From Liolophura sinensis (lineage: Eukaryota; Mollusca; Polyplacophora; Chitonida; Chitonidae): DNA of 64,000 bases. This document shows positions 24,201 to 37,167 of the stretch, one piece after another. The stretch covers positions 1 through 64,000 of the forward strand of contig NW_027018087.1 in the NCBI RefSeq assembly GCF_032854445.1. Direction: 5' to 3'. The notes under the pieces were generated by a model. The model was not told the DNA's origin and made no database searches. It worked only from the letters and a program-made list of their open reading frames with translations. The position numbers and the translations under genes are program-made. How positions within the stretch are numbered: the first letter of the stretch is position 1; each line of letters opens with the position of its first letter.

Positions 24201-27200
24201 AGTAAGGTGCCAAAAGATGCGGAATTGAGCCAGGCATCGGCAGCTGTTGAAAAATTGCAAATTTCCCTGGTTTCCATGGAGTAAGAGCCGTTGCTGGGCA
24301 CGTGATTATGACATAAATGATCATTCAATTGTCACTACAGCCAAAAGTATTGGTCGGAGAGCAACGCGGTTTGCACCATTCGATTTCTCGTCACAAAATA
24401 CGTCGGATTAGCCTCCTACTAGTAGCACTGGAACAGTTTTTCCACTTTTGCATTTTTGCTTCGTCTTTTTGTTAATTGAAATCGGCTAAACTGTACTCTG
24501 TACAATCGCGACTGGTCATTACTATATTCAACTTTTGACTATAAGTTATGTGCCCTTCGGTAGCCCAGAAGACCTGAAATCTTTGGGCTAAGCCCATTTA
24601 ACTCACCCAGCAATTGCCTTACTTCTAAGTGCAAGACAATCTCAATGTCTTTATCTACGTGTAGAAAAACCACACCATTTCTACGTGAAAAACACAAGGT
24701 ACTTGATACAGTCTGCTGTAAAAAGTACAACTGAACACTAACCCACTTCAGTAAGGTGCCAAAAGATGCGGAATTGAGCCAGGCATCGGCAGCTGTTGAA
24801 AAATTGCAAATTTCCCTGGTTTCCATGGAGTAAGAGCCGTTGCTGGGCACGTGATTATGACATAAATGATCATTCATTTGTCGCTACAGCCAAAAGTATT
24901 GGTCGGAGAGCAACGCGGATTGCAACATTTGATTTGTCGTCACAAAATACGTCGGATTAGCCTCTTACTAGTAGCACTGGAACAGTTTTTCCACTTTTGC
25001 ATTTTTGCCTGGTCTTTTTGTTAATTGAAATCGGCTACACTGTACTCTGTACAATCGCGACTGGTCATTACTATATTCAACTTTTGACTATAAGTTATGT
25101 GCCCTTCGGTAGCCCAGAAGACGTCAAATCTATCGGCTAAGCCCATTCAACTCACCCAGCAATTGTCTTACTTCTAAGTCCAAGACAATCTCAATGTCTT
25201 TATCTACGTGTAGAAAAACCAGACCATTTGTACATAAAAAACACAAGGTACTTGATACAGTCTGCTGTGAAAAGTACAACTAAACACTGACCCACATTTA
25301 TAAGGTGCCAAAAGATGTGGAATTGGGCCAGGCATCGGCAGCTGTTAAAAAATTGCAAATATCCCTGGTTTCCATGGAGTAAGAGCCGTTGCTGGGCACG
25401 TGATTATGACATCAATGATCATTCAATTGTCACTACAGCCAAAAGTATTGGTCGGAGAGCAACGCGGTTTGCACCATTCGATTTCTCGTCACAAAATACG
25501 TCGGATTAGCCTCTTACCAGCAGCACTGGAACAGTTTGTCCACTTTTGGATCTTTGCCTGGTCTTTTTGTTAATTGAAATCGGCTACACTGTACTCTGTA
25601 CAATCGCGACTGGTCATTACTATATTCAACTTTTGACTATATGTTATGTGCCCTTCGGTAGCCAAGAAGACCTGAAATCTTTGGGCTAAGCCCATTTAAC
25701 TCACCCAGCAATTGCCTTACTTCTAAGTGCAAGACAATCTCAATGTCTTTATCTACGTGTAGAAAAACCACACCATTTGTACGTGAAAAACACAAGGTAC
25801 TTGATACAGTCTGCTGTAAAAAGTACAACTGAAAACTAACCCACTTCAGTAAGGTGCCAAAAGATGCGGAATTGAGCCAGGCATCGGCAGCTGTTGAAAA
25901 ATTGCAAATTTCCCTGGTTTCCATGGAGTAAGAGCCGTTGCTGGGCACGTGATTATGACATCAATGATCATTCAATTGTCACTACAGCCAAAAGTGTTGG
26001 TCGGAGAGCAACGCGGTTTGCACCATTCGATTTGTCGTCACAAAATACGTCGGATTAGCCTCTTACCAGCAGCACTGGAACAGTTTTTCCACTTTTGCAT
26101 TTTTGCCTGGTCTTTTTGTTAATTGAAACCGGCTACACTGTACTCTGTACAATCGCGACTGGTCATTACTATATTCAACTTTTGACTATAAGTTATGTGC
26201 CCTTCGGTAGCCCAGAAGACCTGAAATCTATGGGCTAAGCCCATTTAACTCACCCAGCAATTGCCTTACTTCTAAGTGCAAGGCAATCTCAATGTCTTTA
26301 TCTACGTGTAGAAAAACCACACCATTTGTACGTGAAAAACACAAGGTACTTGATACACTCTGCTGTGAAAAGTACAACTGAACACTGACCCACATTTATA
26401 AGGTGCCAAAAAATGTGGAATTGGGCCAGGCATCGGCAGCTGTTAAAAAATTGCAAATATCCCTGGTTTCCATGGAGTAAGAGCCGTTGCTGGGCACGTG
26501 ATTATGACATCAATGATCAATCAATTGTCGCTACAGCCAAAAGTATTGGTCGGAGAGCAACGCGGTTTGCACCATTCGATTTCTCGTCACAAAATACGTC
26601 GGATTAGCCTCTTACTAGTAGCACTGGAACAGTTTTTCCACTTTTGCATTTTTTCCTGGTCTTTTTGTTAATTGAAATCGGCTAAACTGTACTCTGTACA
26701 ATCGCGACTGGTCATTACTATATTCAACTTTTGACTATAAGTTATGTGCCCTTCGGTAGCCCAGAAGACGTCAAATCTTTGGGCTAAGCCCATTTAACTC
26801 ACCCAGCAATTGCCTTACTTCTAAGTGCAAGACAATCTCAATGTCTTGATCTACGTGTAGAAAAACCACACCATTTGTACATAAAAAACACAAGGTTCTT
26901 GATACAGTCTGCTGTAAAAAGTACAACTGAACACTAACCCACTTCAGTAAGGTGCCAAAAGATGCGGAATTGAGCCAGGCATCGGCAGCTGTTGAAAAAT
27001 TGCAAATATCCCTGGTTTCCATGGAGTAAGAGCCGTTGCTGGGCACGTGATTATGACATAAATGATCATTCAATTGTCACTACAGCCAAAAGTATTGGTC
27101 GGAGAGCAACGCGGTTTGCACCATTCGATTTCTCGTCACAAAATACGTCGGATTAGCCTCCTACTAGTAGCACTGGAACAGTTTTTCCACTTTTGCATTT

Positions 27201-28381
27201 TTGCTTGGTCTTTTTGTTAATTGAAATCGGCTAAACTGTACTCTGTACAATCGCGACTGGTCATTACTATATTCAACTTTTGACTATAAGTTATGTGCCC
27301 TTCGGTAGCCCAGAAGACGTCAAATCTTTGGGCTAAGCCCATTTAACTCACCCAGCAATTGCCTTACTTCTAAGTGCAAGACAATCTCAATGTCTTTATC
27401 TATGTGTAGAAAAACCACACCATTTGTACGTGAAAACAGCAAGGTACTTGATACAGTCTGCTGTAAAAAGTACAACTGAACACTAACCCACTTCAGTAAG
27501 GTGCCAAAAGATGCGGAATTGAGCCAGGCATCGGCAGCTGTTGAAAAATTGCAAATTTCCCTGGTTTCCATGGAGTAAGAGCCGTTGCTACGCACGTGAT
27601 TATGACATAAATGATCATTCAATTGTCGCTACAGCCAAAAGTGTTGGTCGGAGAGCAACGCGGTTTGCACCATTCGATTTGTCGTCACAAAATACGTCGG
27701 ATTAGCCTCTTACCAGCAGCACTGGAACAGTTTTTCCACTTTTGCATTTTTGCCTGGTCTTTTTGTTAATTGAAACCGGCTACACTGCACTCTGTACAAT
27801 CGCGACTGGTCATTACTATATTCAACTTTTGACTATAAGTTATGTGCCCTTCGGTAGCCCAGAAGACCTGAAATCTTTGGGCTAAGCCCATTTAACTCAC
27901 CCAGCAATTGCCTTACTTCTAAGTGCAAGACAATCTCAATGTCTTTATCTACGTGTAGAAAAACCACACCATTTGTACGTGAAAAACACAAGGTACTTGA
28001 TACAGTCTGCTGTGAAAAGTACAACTAAACACTGACCCACATTTATAAGGTGCCAAAAGATGTGGAATTGGGCCACGCATCGGCAGCTGTTAAAAAATTG
28101 CAAATATCCCTGGTTTCCATGGAGTAAGAGCCGTTGCTGGGCACGTGATTATGACATCAATGATCATTGATCTGTCGCTACAGCCAAAAGTATTGGTCGG
28201 AGAGCAACGCGGTTTGCACCATTCGATTTCTCGTCACAAAATACGTCGGATTAGCCTCTTACTAGTAGCACTGGAACAGTTTTTCCACTTTTGCATTTTT
28301 GCTTCGTCTTTTTGTTAATTGAAATCGGCTAAACTGTACTCTGTACAATCGCGACTGGTCATTACTATATTCAACTTTTGA
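21244..28381. repeat. Satellite domain with module repeated at nine-monomer offset, monomers 39-51
   Basis: Starts are 21244, 21793, 22343, 22891, 23440, 23990, 24539, 25088, 25637, 26186, 26735, 27284 and 27833. The module is: a copy with AAGGCAATCTC and GATACACTCTGC (21244, 26186); a copy with CTTGATCTACGTG (21793 as GGCTTGATC, 23440, 26735); a copy with CTATGTGTAG and GTGAAAACAGCAAGG (22343, 23990, 27284); and a type-A ATTTA-box copy (22891, 27833). Modules starting at 21244 and 26186 are 4,942 bp apart, nine units plus 1 bp. Copies at 24539-25636 reproduce the CATTTCTACG, TATCGGC and GGATCT (25548) portion of the hexamer. Recurrent one-base changes occur in the T-run near 22240 and 23890. 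Confidence 0.84.
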
Positions 28382-31126
28382 CTATAAGTTATGTGCCCTT
28401 CGGTAGCCCAGAAGACGTCAAATCTTTGGGCTAAGCCCATTTAACTCACCCAGCAATTGCCTTACTTCTAAGTGCAAGACAATCTTAATGTCTTTATCTA
28501 CGTGTAGAAAAACCACACCATTTGTACGTGAAAAACACAAGGTACTTGATACAGTCTGCTGTAAAACGTACAACTGAACACTGACCCACTTCAGTAAGGT
28601 GCCAAAAGATGCGGAATTGAGCCAGGCATCGGCAGCTGTTGAAAAATTGCAAATTTCCCTGGTTTCCATGGAGTAAGAGCTGTTGCTGGGCACGTGATTA
28701 TGACATCAATGATCATTCAATTGTCACTACAGCCAAAAGTATTGGTCGGAGAGCAACGCGGTTTGCACCATTCGATTTCTCGTCACAAAATACGTCGGAT
28801 TAGCCTCTTACCAGCAGCACTGGAACAGTTTGTCCACTTTTGCATTTTTGCCTGGTCTTTTTGTTAATTGAAATCGGCTACACTGTACTCTGTACAATCG
28901 CGACTGGTCATTACTATATTCAACTTTTGACTATAAGTTATGTGCCCTTCGGTAGCCCAGAAGACCTGAAATCTTTGGGCTAAGCCCATTTAACTCACCC
29001 AGCAATTGCCTTACTTCTAAGTGCAAGACAATCTCAATGTCTTTATCTACGTGTAGAAAAACCACACCATTTGTAAGTGAAAAACACAAGGTACTTGATA
29101 CAGTCTGCTGTAAAATGTACAACTGAAAACTAACCCACTTCAGTAAGGTGCCAAAAGATGCGGAATTGAGCCAGGCATCGGCAGCTGTTGAAAAATTGCA
29201 AATTTCCCTGGTTTCCATAAAGTAAGAGCCGTTGCTGGGCACGTGATTATGACATCAATGATCATTCAATTGTCACTACAGCCAAAAGTATTGGTCGGAG
29301 AGCAACGCGGTTTGCACCATTCGATTTGTCGTCACAAAATACGTCGGATTAGCCTCTTACCAGCAGCACTGGAACAGTTTTTCCACTTTTGCATTTTTGC
29401 CTGGTCTTTTTGTTAATTGAAACCGGCTACACTGTACTCTGTGCAATCGCGACTGGTCATTACTATATTCAACTTTTGACTATAAGTTATGTGCCCTTCG
29501 GTAGCCCAGAAGACCTGAAATCTTTGGGCTAAGCCCATTTAACTCACCCAGCAATTGCCTTACTTCTAAGTGCAAGACAATCTCAATGTCTTTATCTACG
29601 TGTAGAAAAACCACACCATTTGTACGTGAAAAACACAAGGTACTTGATACAGTCTGCTGTGAAAAGTACAACTAAACACTGACCCACATTTATAAGGTGC
29701 CAAAAGATGTGGAATTGGGCCAGGCATCGGCAGCTGTTAAAAAATTGCAAATATCCCTGGTTTCCATGGAGTAAGAGCCGTTGCTGGGCACGTGATTATG
29801 ACATCAATGATCAATCAATTGTCGCTACAGCCAAAAGTATTGGTCGGAGAGCAACGCGGTTTGCACCATTCGATTTCTCGTCACAAAATACGTCGGATTA
29901 GCCTCCTACTAGTAGCACTGGAACAGTTTTTCCACTTTTGCATTTTTGCCTGGTCTTTTTGTTAATTGAAATCGGCTAAACTGTACTCTGTACAATCGCG
30001 ACTGGTCATTACTATATTCAACTTTTGACTATAAGTTATGTGCCCTTCGGTAGCCCAGAAGACGTCAAATCTTTGGGCTAAGCCCATTTAACTCACCCAG
30101 CAATTGCCTTACTTCTAAGTGCAAGACAATCTCAAAGTCTTTATCTACGTGTAGAAAAGCCACACCATTTGTACATAAAAAACACAAGGTTCTTGATACA
30201 GTCTGCTGTAAAAAGTACAACTGAACACTAACCCACTTCAGTAAGGTGCCAAAAGATGCGGAATTGAGCCAGGCATCGGCAGCTGTTGAAAAATTGCAAA
30301 TTTCCCTGGTTTCCATGGAGTAAGAGCCGTTGCTGGGCACGTGATTATGACATAAATGATCATTCAGTTGTCACTACAGCCAAAAGTATTGGTCGGAGAG
30401 CAACGCGGTTTGCACCATTCGATTTCTCGTCACAAAATACGTCGGATTAGCCTCCTACTAGTAGCACTGGAACAGTTTTTCCACTTTTGCATTTTTGCTT
30501 CGTCTTTTTGCTAATTGAAATCGGCTAAACTGTACTCTGTACAATCGCGACTGGTCATTACTATATTCAACTTTTGACTATAAGTTATGTGCCCTTCGGT
30601 AGCCCAGAAGACGTCAAATCTTTGAGCTAAGCCCATTTAACTCACCCAGCAATTGCCTTACTTCTAAGTGCAAGACAATCTCAATGTCTTTATCTACGTG
30701 TAGAAAAACCACACCATTTCTACGTGAAAACAACAAGGTACTTGATACAGTCTGCTGTAAAAAGTACAACTGAACACTAACCCACTTCAGTAAGGTGCCA
30801 AAAGATGCGGAATTGAGCCAGGCATCGGCAGCTGTTGAAAAAATGCAAATTTCCCTGGTTTCCATGGAGTAAGAGCCGTTGCTACGCACGTGATTATGAC
30901 ATAAATGATCATTCAATTGTCGCTACAGCCAAAAGTATTGGTCGGAGAGCAACGCGGATTGCACCATTCGATTTCTCGTCACAAAATACGTCGGATTAGG
31001 CTCTTACTAGTAGCACTGCAACAGTTTTTCCACTTTTGCATTTTTGCCTGGTCTTTTTGTTAATTGAAATCGGCTACACTGTACTCTGTACAATCGCGAC
31101 TGGTCATTACTATATTCAACTTTTGA
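28382..31126. repeat. Satellite monomers 52-56
   Basis: Starts are 28382 (B), 28931 (A), 29480 (A), 30029 (B) and 30578 (B). The first two repeat the GTAAAACGTAC and CCATAAAG pair of the hexamer (same pair at 6422, 13559, 17402). 29480 carries the ATTTA box and GTGGAATTGGG. 30029 has AAGGTTCTTG with private substitutions CTCAAAGTCTTT and GAAAAGCCAC. 30578 has CATTTCTACGTGAAAACAAC and is closest to 34972-35520, which shares GAAAACAACAAGG. Confidence 0.82.
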
Positions 31127-33323
31127 CTATAAGTTATGTGCCCTTCGGTAGCCCAGAAGACGTCAAATCTTTCGGCTAAGCCCATTTAACTCACCCAGCA
31201 ATTGCCTTACTTCTAAGTCCAAGACAATCTTAATGTCTTTATCTACGTGTAGAAAAACCACACCATTTGTACGTAAAAAACACAAGGTACTTGATACAGT
31301 CTGCTGTAAAAAGTACAACTGAACACTGACCCACTTCAGTAAGGTGCCAAAAGATGCGGAATTGAGCCAGGCATCGGCAGCTGTTGAAAAATTGCAAATT
31401 TCCCTGGTTTCCATGGAGTAAGAGCCGTTGCTGGGCACGTGATTATGACATAAATGATCATTCATTTGTCGCTACAGCCAAAAGTATTGGTCGGAGAGCA
31501 ACGCGGATTGCACCATTCGATTTCTCGTCACAAAATACGTCGGAATAGGCTCTTACTAGTAGCACTGGAACAGTTTTTCCACTTTTGCATTTTTGCCTGG
31601 TGTTTTTGTTAATTGAAATCGGCTACACTGTACTCTGTACAATCGCGACTGGTCATTACTATATTCAACTTTTGACTATAAGTTATGTGCCCTTCGGTAG
31701 CCCAGAAGACGTCAAATCTTTCGGCTAAGCCCATTTAACTCACCCAGCAATTGCCTTACTTCTAAGTCCAAGACAATCTTAATGTCTTTATCTACGTGTA
31801 GAAAAACCACACCATTTGTACGTAAAAAACACAAGGTACTTGATACAGTCTGCTGTAAAAAGTACAACTGAACACTGACCCACTTCAGTAAGGTGCCAAA
31901 AGATGCGGAATTGAGCCAGGCATCGGCAGCTGTTGAAAAATTGCAAATTTCCCTGGTTTCCATGGAGTAAGAGCCGTTGCTGGGCACGTGATTATGACAT
32001 AAATGATCATTCATTTGTCGCTACAGCCAAAAGTATTGGTCGGAGAGCAACGCGGATTGCACCATTCGATTTCTCGTCACAAAATACGTCGGATTAGGCT
32101 CTTACTAGTAGCACTGGAACAGTTTTTCCACTTTTGCATTTTTGCCTGGTGTTTTTGTTAATTGAAATCGGCTACACTGTACTCTGTACAATCGCGACTG
32201 GTCATTACTATATTCAACTTTTGACTATAAGTTATGTGCCCTTCGGTAGCCCAGAAGACGTCAAATCTTTCGGCTAAGCCCATTTAACTCACCCAGCAAT
32301 TGCCTTACTTCTAAGTCCAAGACAATCTTAATGTCTTTATCTACGTGTAGAAAAACCACACCATTTGTACGTAAAAAACACAAGGTACTTGATACAGTCT
32401 GCTGTAAAAAGTACAACTGAACACTGACCCACTTCAGTAAGGTGCCAAAAGATGCGGAATTGAGCCAGGCATCGGCAGCTGTTGAAAAATTGCAAATTTC
32501 CCTGGTTTCCATGGAGTAAGAGCCGTTGCTGGGCACGTGATTATGACATAAATGATCATTCATTTGTCGCTACAGCCAAAAGTATTGGTCGGAGAGCAAC
32601 GCGGATTGCACCATTCGATTTCTCGTCACAAAATACGTCGGAATAGGCTCTTACTAGTAGCACTGGAACAGTTTTTTCCACTTTTGCATTTTTGCCTGGT
32701 CTTTTTGTTAATTGAAATCGGCTACACTGTACTCTGTACAATCGCGACTGGTCATTACTATATTCAACTTTTGACTATAAGTTATGTGCCCTTCGGTAGC
32801 CCAGAAGACGTCAAATCTTTCGGCTAAGCCCATTTAACTCACCCAGCAATTGCCTTACTTCTAAGTCCAAGACAATCTTAATGTCTTTATCTACGTGTAG
32901 AAAAACCACACCATTTGTACGTAAAAAACACAAGGTACTTGATACAGTCTGCTGTAAAAAGTACAACTGAACACTGACCCACTTCAGTAAGGTGCCAAAA
33001 GATGCGGAATTGAGCCAGGCATCGGCAGCTGTTGAAAAATTGCAAATATCCCTGGTTTCCATGGAGTAAGAGCCGTTGCTGGGCACGTGATTATGACATC
33101 AATGATCATTCAATTGTCACTACAGCCAAAAGTATTGGTCGGAGAGCAACGCGGTTTGCACCATTAGATTTGTCGTCACAAAATACGTCGGATTAGCCTC
33201 TTACCAGCAGCACTGGAACAGTTTTTCCACTTTTGCATTTTTGCCTGGTCTTTTTGTTAATTGAAACCGGCTACACTGCACTCTGTACAATCGCGACTGG
33301 TCATTACTATATTCAACTTTTGA
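31127..33323. repeat. Homogeneous single-monomer amplification, monomers 57-60
   Basis: Four successive type-B monomers start at 31127, 31676, 32225 and 32775. They share TTTCGGCTAAGCC, AAGTCCAAGACAATCTTAATG and GTACGTAAAAAACAC. Three share ATAAATGATCATTCATTTGTCGC; the last switches in its second half to ATCAATGATCATTCAATTGTCAC and a private CATTAGATTTG. The CGGAATAGG variant occurs in the first and third (about 31541 and 32639) but not the second, so they are not simple serial copies. One extra T in the T-run near 32670 makes the third 550 bp. Two more members of this subtype lie at 36070-37167. Confidence 0.88.
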
Positions 33324-36069
33324 CTATAAGTTATGTGCCCTTCGGTAGCCCAGAAGACCTGAAATCTTTGGGCTAAGCCCATTTAACTCACCCAGCAATT
33401 GCCTTACTTCTAAGTGCAAGACAATCTCAATGTCTTTATCTACGTGTAGAAAAACCACACCATTTGTAAGTGAAAAACACAAGGTACTTGATACAGTCTG
33501 CTGTGAAAAGTACAACTAAACACTGACCCACATTTATAAGGTGCCAAAAGATCTGGAATTGGGCCACGCATCGGCAACTGTTAAAAAATTGCAAATATCC
33601 CTGGTTTCCATGGACTAAGAGCCGTTGCTGGGCACGTGATTATGACATCAATGATCATTGATCTGTCGCTACAGCCAAAAGTATTGGTCGGAGAGCAACG
33701 CGGTTTGCACCATTCGATTTCTCGTCACAAAATACGTCGGATTAGCCTCTTACTAGTAGCACTGGAACAGTTTTTTCCACTTTTGCATTTTTGCTTCGTC
33801 TTTTTGTTAATTGAAATCGGCTAAACTGTACTCTGTACAATCGCGACTGGTCATTACTATATTCAACTTTTGACTATAAGTTATGTGCCCTTCGGTAGCC
33901 CAGAAGACGTCAAATCTTTGGGCTAAGCCCATTTAACTCACCCAGCAATTGCCTTACTTCTAAGTGCAAGACAATCTCAATGTCTTTATCTACGTGTAGA
34001 AAAACCACACCATTTGTACGTGAAAAACACAAGGTACTTGATACAGTCTGCTGTAAAATGTACAACTGAAAACTAACCCACTTCAGTAAGGTGCCAAAAG
34101 ATGCGGAATTGAGCCAGGCATCGGCAGCTGTTGAAAAATTGCAAATTTCCCTGGTTTCCATAAAGTAAGAGCCGTTGCTGGGCACGTGATTATGACATCA
34201 ATGATCATTCAATTGTCACTACAGCCAAAAGTATTGGTCGGAGAGCAACGCGGTTTGCACCATTCGATTTGTCGTCACAAAATACGTCGGATTAGCCTCT
34301 TACCAGCAGCACTGGAACAGTTTTTCCACTTTTGCATTTTTGCCTGGTCTTTTTGTTAATTGAAACAGGCTACACTGTACTCTGTGCAATCGCGACTGGT
34401 CATTACTATATTCAACTTTTGACTATAAGTTATGTGCCCTTCGGTAGCCCAGAAGACCTGAAATCTTTGGGCTAAGCCCATTTAACTCACCCAGCAATTG
34501 CCTTACTTCTAAGTGCAAGACAATCTCAATGTCTTTATCTACGTGTAGAAAAACCACACCATTTGTACGTGAAAAACACAAGGTACTTGATACAGTCTGC
34601 TGTGAAAAGTACAACTAAACACTGACCCAAATTTATAAGGTGCCAAAAGATGTGGAATTGGGCCAGGCATCGGCAGCTGTTAAAAAATTGCAAATATCCC
34701 TGGTTTCCATGGAGTAAGAGCCGTTGCTGGGCACGTGATTATGACATAAATGATCATTTAATTGTCGCTACAGCCAAAAGTATTGGTCGGAGAGCAACGC
34801 GGTTTGCACCATTCGATTTCTCGTCACAAAATACGTCGGATTAGCCTCCTACTAGTAGCACTGGAACAGTTTTTCCACTTTTGCATTTTTGCTTCGTCTT
34901 TTTGTTAATTGAAATCGGCTAAACTGTACTCTGTACAATCGCGACTGGTCATTACTATATTCAACTTTTGACTATAAGTTATGTGCCCTTCGGTAGCCCA
35001 GAAGACGTCAAATCTTTGGGCTAAGCCCATTTAACTCACCCAGCAATTGCCTTACTTCTAAGTGCAAGACAATCTCAATGTCTTTATCTACGTGTAGAAA
35101 AACCACACCATTTCTACATGAAAACAACAAGGTACTTGATACAGTCTGCTGTAAAAAGTACAACTGAACACTAACCCACTTCAGTAAGGTGCCAAAAGAT
35201 GCGGAATTGAGCCAGGCATCGGCAGCTGTTGAAAAATTGCAAATTTCCCTGGTTTCCATGGAGTAAGAGCCGTTGCTACGCACGTGATTATGACATAAAT
35301 GATCATTCAATTGTCGCTACAGCCAAAAGTATTGGTCGGAGAGCAACGCGGATTGCACCATTCGATTTCTCGTCACAAAATACGTCGGATTAGGCTCTTA
35401 CTAGTAGCACTGCAACAGTTTTTCCACTTTTGCATTTTTGCCTGGTGTTTTTGTTAATTGAAATCGGCTACACTGTACTCTGTACAATCGCGACTGGTCA
35501 TTACTATATTCAACTTTTGACTATAAGTTATGTGCCCTTCGGTAGCCCAGAAGACCTGAAATCTTTGGGCTAAGCCCATTTAACTCACCCAGCAATTGCC
35601 TTAATTCTAAGTGCAAGACAATCTCAATGTCTTTATCTACGTGTAGAAAAACCACACCATTTGTACGTGAAAAACACAAGGTACTTGATACAGTCTGCTG
35701 TAAAAAGTACAACTGAACACTAACCCACTTCAGTAAGGTGCCAAAAGATGCGGAATTGAGCCAGGCATCGGCAGCTGTTGAAAAATTGCAAATTTCCCTG
35801 GTTTCCATGGAGTAAGAGCCGTTGCTGGGCACGTGATTATGACATAAATGATCATTCATTTGTCGCTACAGCCAAAAGTATTGGTCGGAGAGCAACGCGG
35901 ATTGCACCATTCGATTTCTCGTCACAAAATACGTCGGATTAGGCTCTTACTAGTAGCACTGGAACAGTTTTTCCACTTTTGCATTTTTACCTGGTCTTTT
36001 TGTTAATTGAAATCGGCTACACTGTACTCTGTACAATCGCGACTGGTCATTACTATATTCAACTTTTGA
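33324..36069. repeat. Satellite monomers 61-65 (A-B-A-B-A)
   Basis: Starts are 33324, 33874, 34423, 34972 and 35521. The first has private changes GATCTGGAATTGGG, CAACTGTTAAAA and CCATGGACTAAG near 33550-33616, and one extra T in the T-run near 33770. The second has CCATAAAGTAAG near 34158. The third has CCCAAATTTATAAGG near 34627, a private change just before the variable box. The fourth has ACATGAAAACAACAAGG. The fifth has TTAATTCTAAG near 35603. Confidence 0.83.
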
Positions 36070-37167
36070 CTATAAGTTATGTGCCCTTCGGTAGCCCAGA
36101 AGACGTCAAATCTTTGGGCTAAGCCCATTTAACTCACCCAGCAATTGCCTTACTTCTAAGTCCAAGACAATCTCAATGTCTTGATCTACGTGTAGAAAAA
36201 CCACACCATTTGTACGTAAAAAACACAAGGTACTTGATACAGTCTGCTGTAAAAAGTACAACTGAACACTGACCCACTTCAGTAAGGTGCCAAAAGATGC
36301 GGAATTGAGCCAGGCATCGGCAGCTGTTGAAAAATTGCAAATTTCCCTGGTTTCCATGGAGTAAGAGCCGTTGCTGGGCACGTGATTATGACATAAATGA
36401 TCATTCATTTGTCGCTACAGCCAAAAGTATTGGTCGGAGAGCAACGCGGATTGCACCATTCGATTTCTCGTCACAAAATACGTCGGAATAGGCTCTTACT
36501 AGTAGCACTGGAACAGTTTTTCCACTTTTGCATTTTTGCCTGGTGCTTTTGTTAATTGAAATCGGCTACACTGTACTCTGTACAATCGCGACTGGTCATT
36601 ACTATATTCAACTTTTGACTATAAGTTATGTGCCCTTCGGTAGCCCAGAAGACGTCAAATCTTTCGGCTAAGCCCATTTAACTCACCCAGCAATTGCCTT
36701 ACTTCTAAGTCCAAGACAATCTTAATGTCTTTATCTACGTGTAGAAAAACCACACCATTTGTACGTAAAAAACACAAGGTACTTGATACAGTCTGCTGTA
36801 AAAAGTACAACTGAACACTGACCCACTTCAGTAAGGTGCCAAAAGATGCGGAATTGAGCCAGGCATCGGCAGCTGTTGAAAAATTGCAAATTTCCCTGGT
36901 TTCCATGGAGTAAAAGCCGTTGCTGGGCACGTGATTATGACATAAATGATCATTCATTTGTCGCTACAGCCAAAAGTATTGGTCGGAGAGCAACGCGGAT
37001 TGCACCATTCGATTTCTCGTCACAAAATACGTCGGATTAGGCTCTTACCAGCAGCACTGGAACAGTTTTTCCACTTCTGCATTTTTACCTGGTCTTTTTG
37101 TTAATTGAAATCGGCTACACTGTACTCTGTACAATCGCGACTGGTCATTACTATATTCAACTTTTGA
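36070..37167. repeat. Two further members of the 31-33 kb subtype, monomers 66-67
   Basis: Type-B monomers at 36070 and 36619 carry AAGTCCAAGAC, GTACGTAAAAAACAC and CATTTGTCGC as in 31127-33323. The first has CTTGATCTACGTG and CGGAATAGG, and a private GGTGCTTTTG near 36543. The second has TTTCGGCTAAGCC and AGTAAAAGCCG near 36910. Their separation from the main run by five unrelated monomers indicates block insertion or conversion after the subtype arose. Confidence 0.83.
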
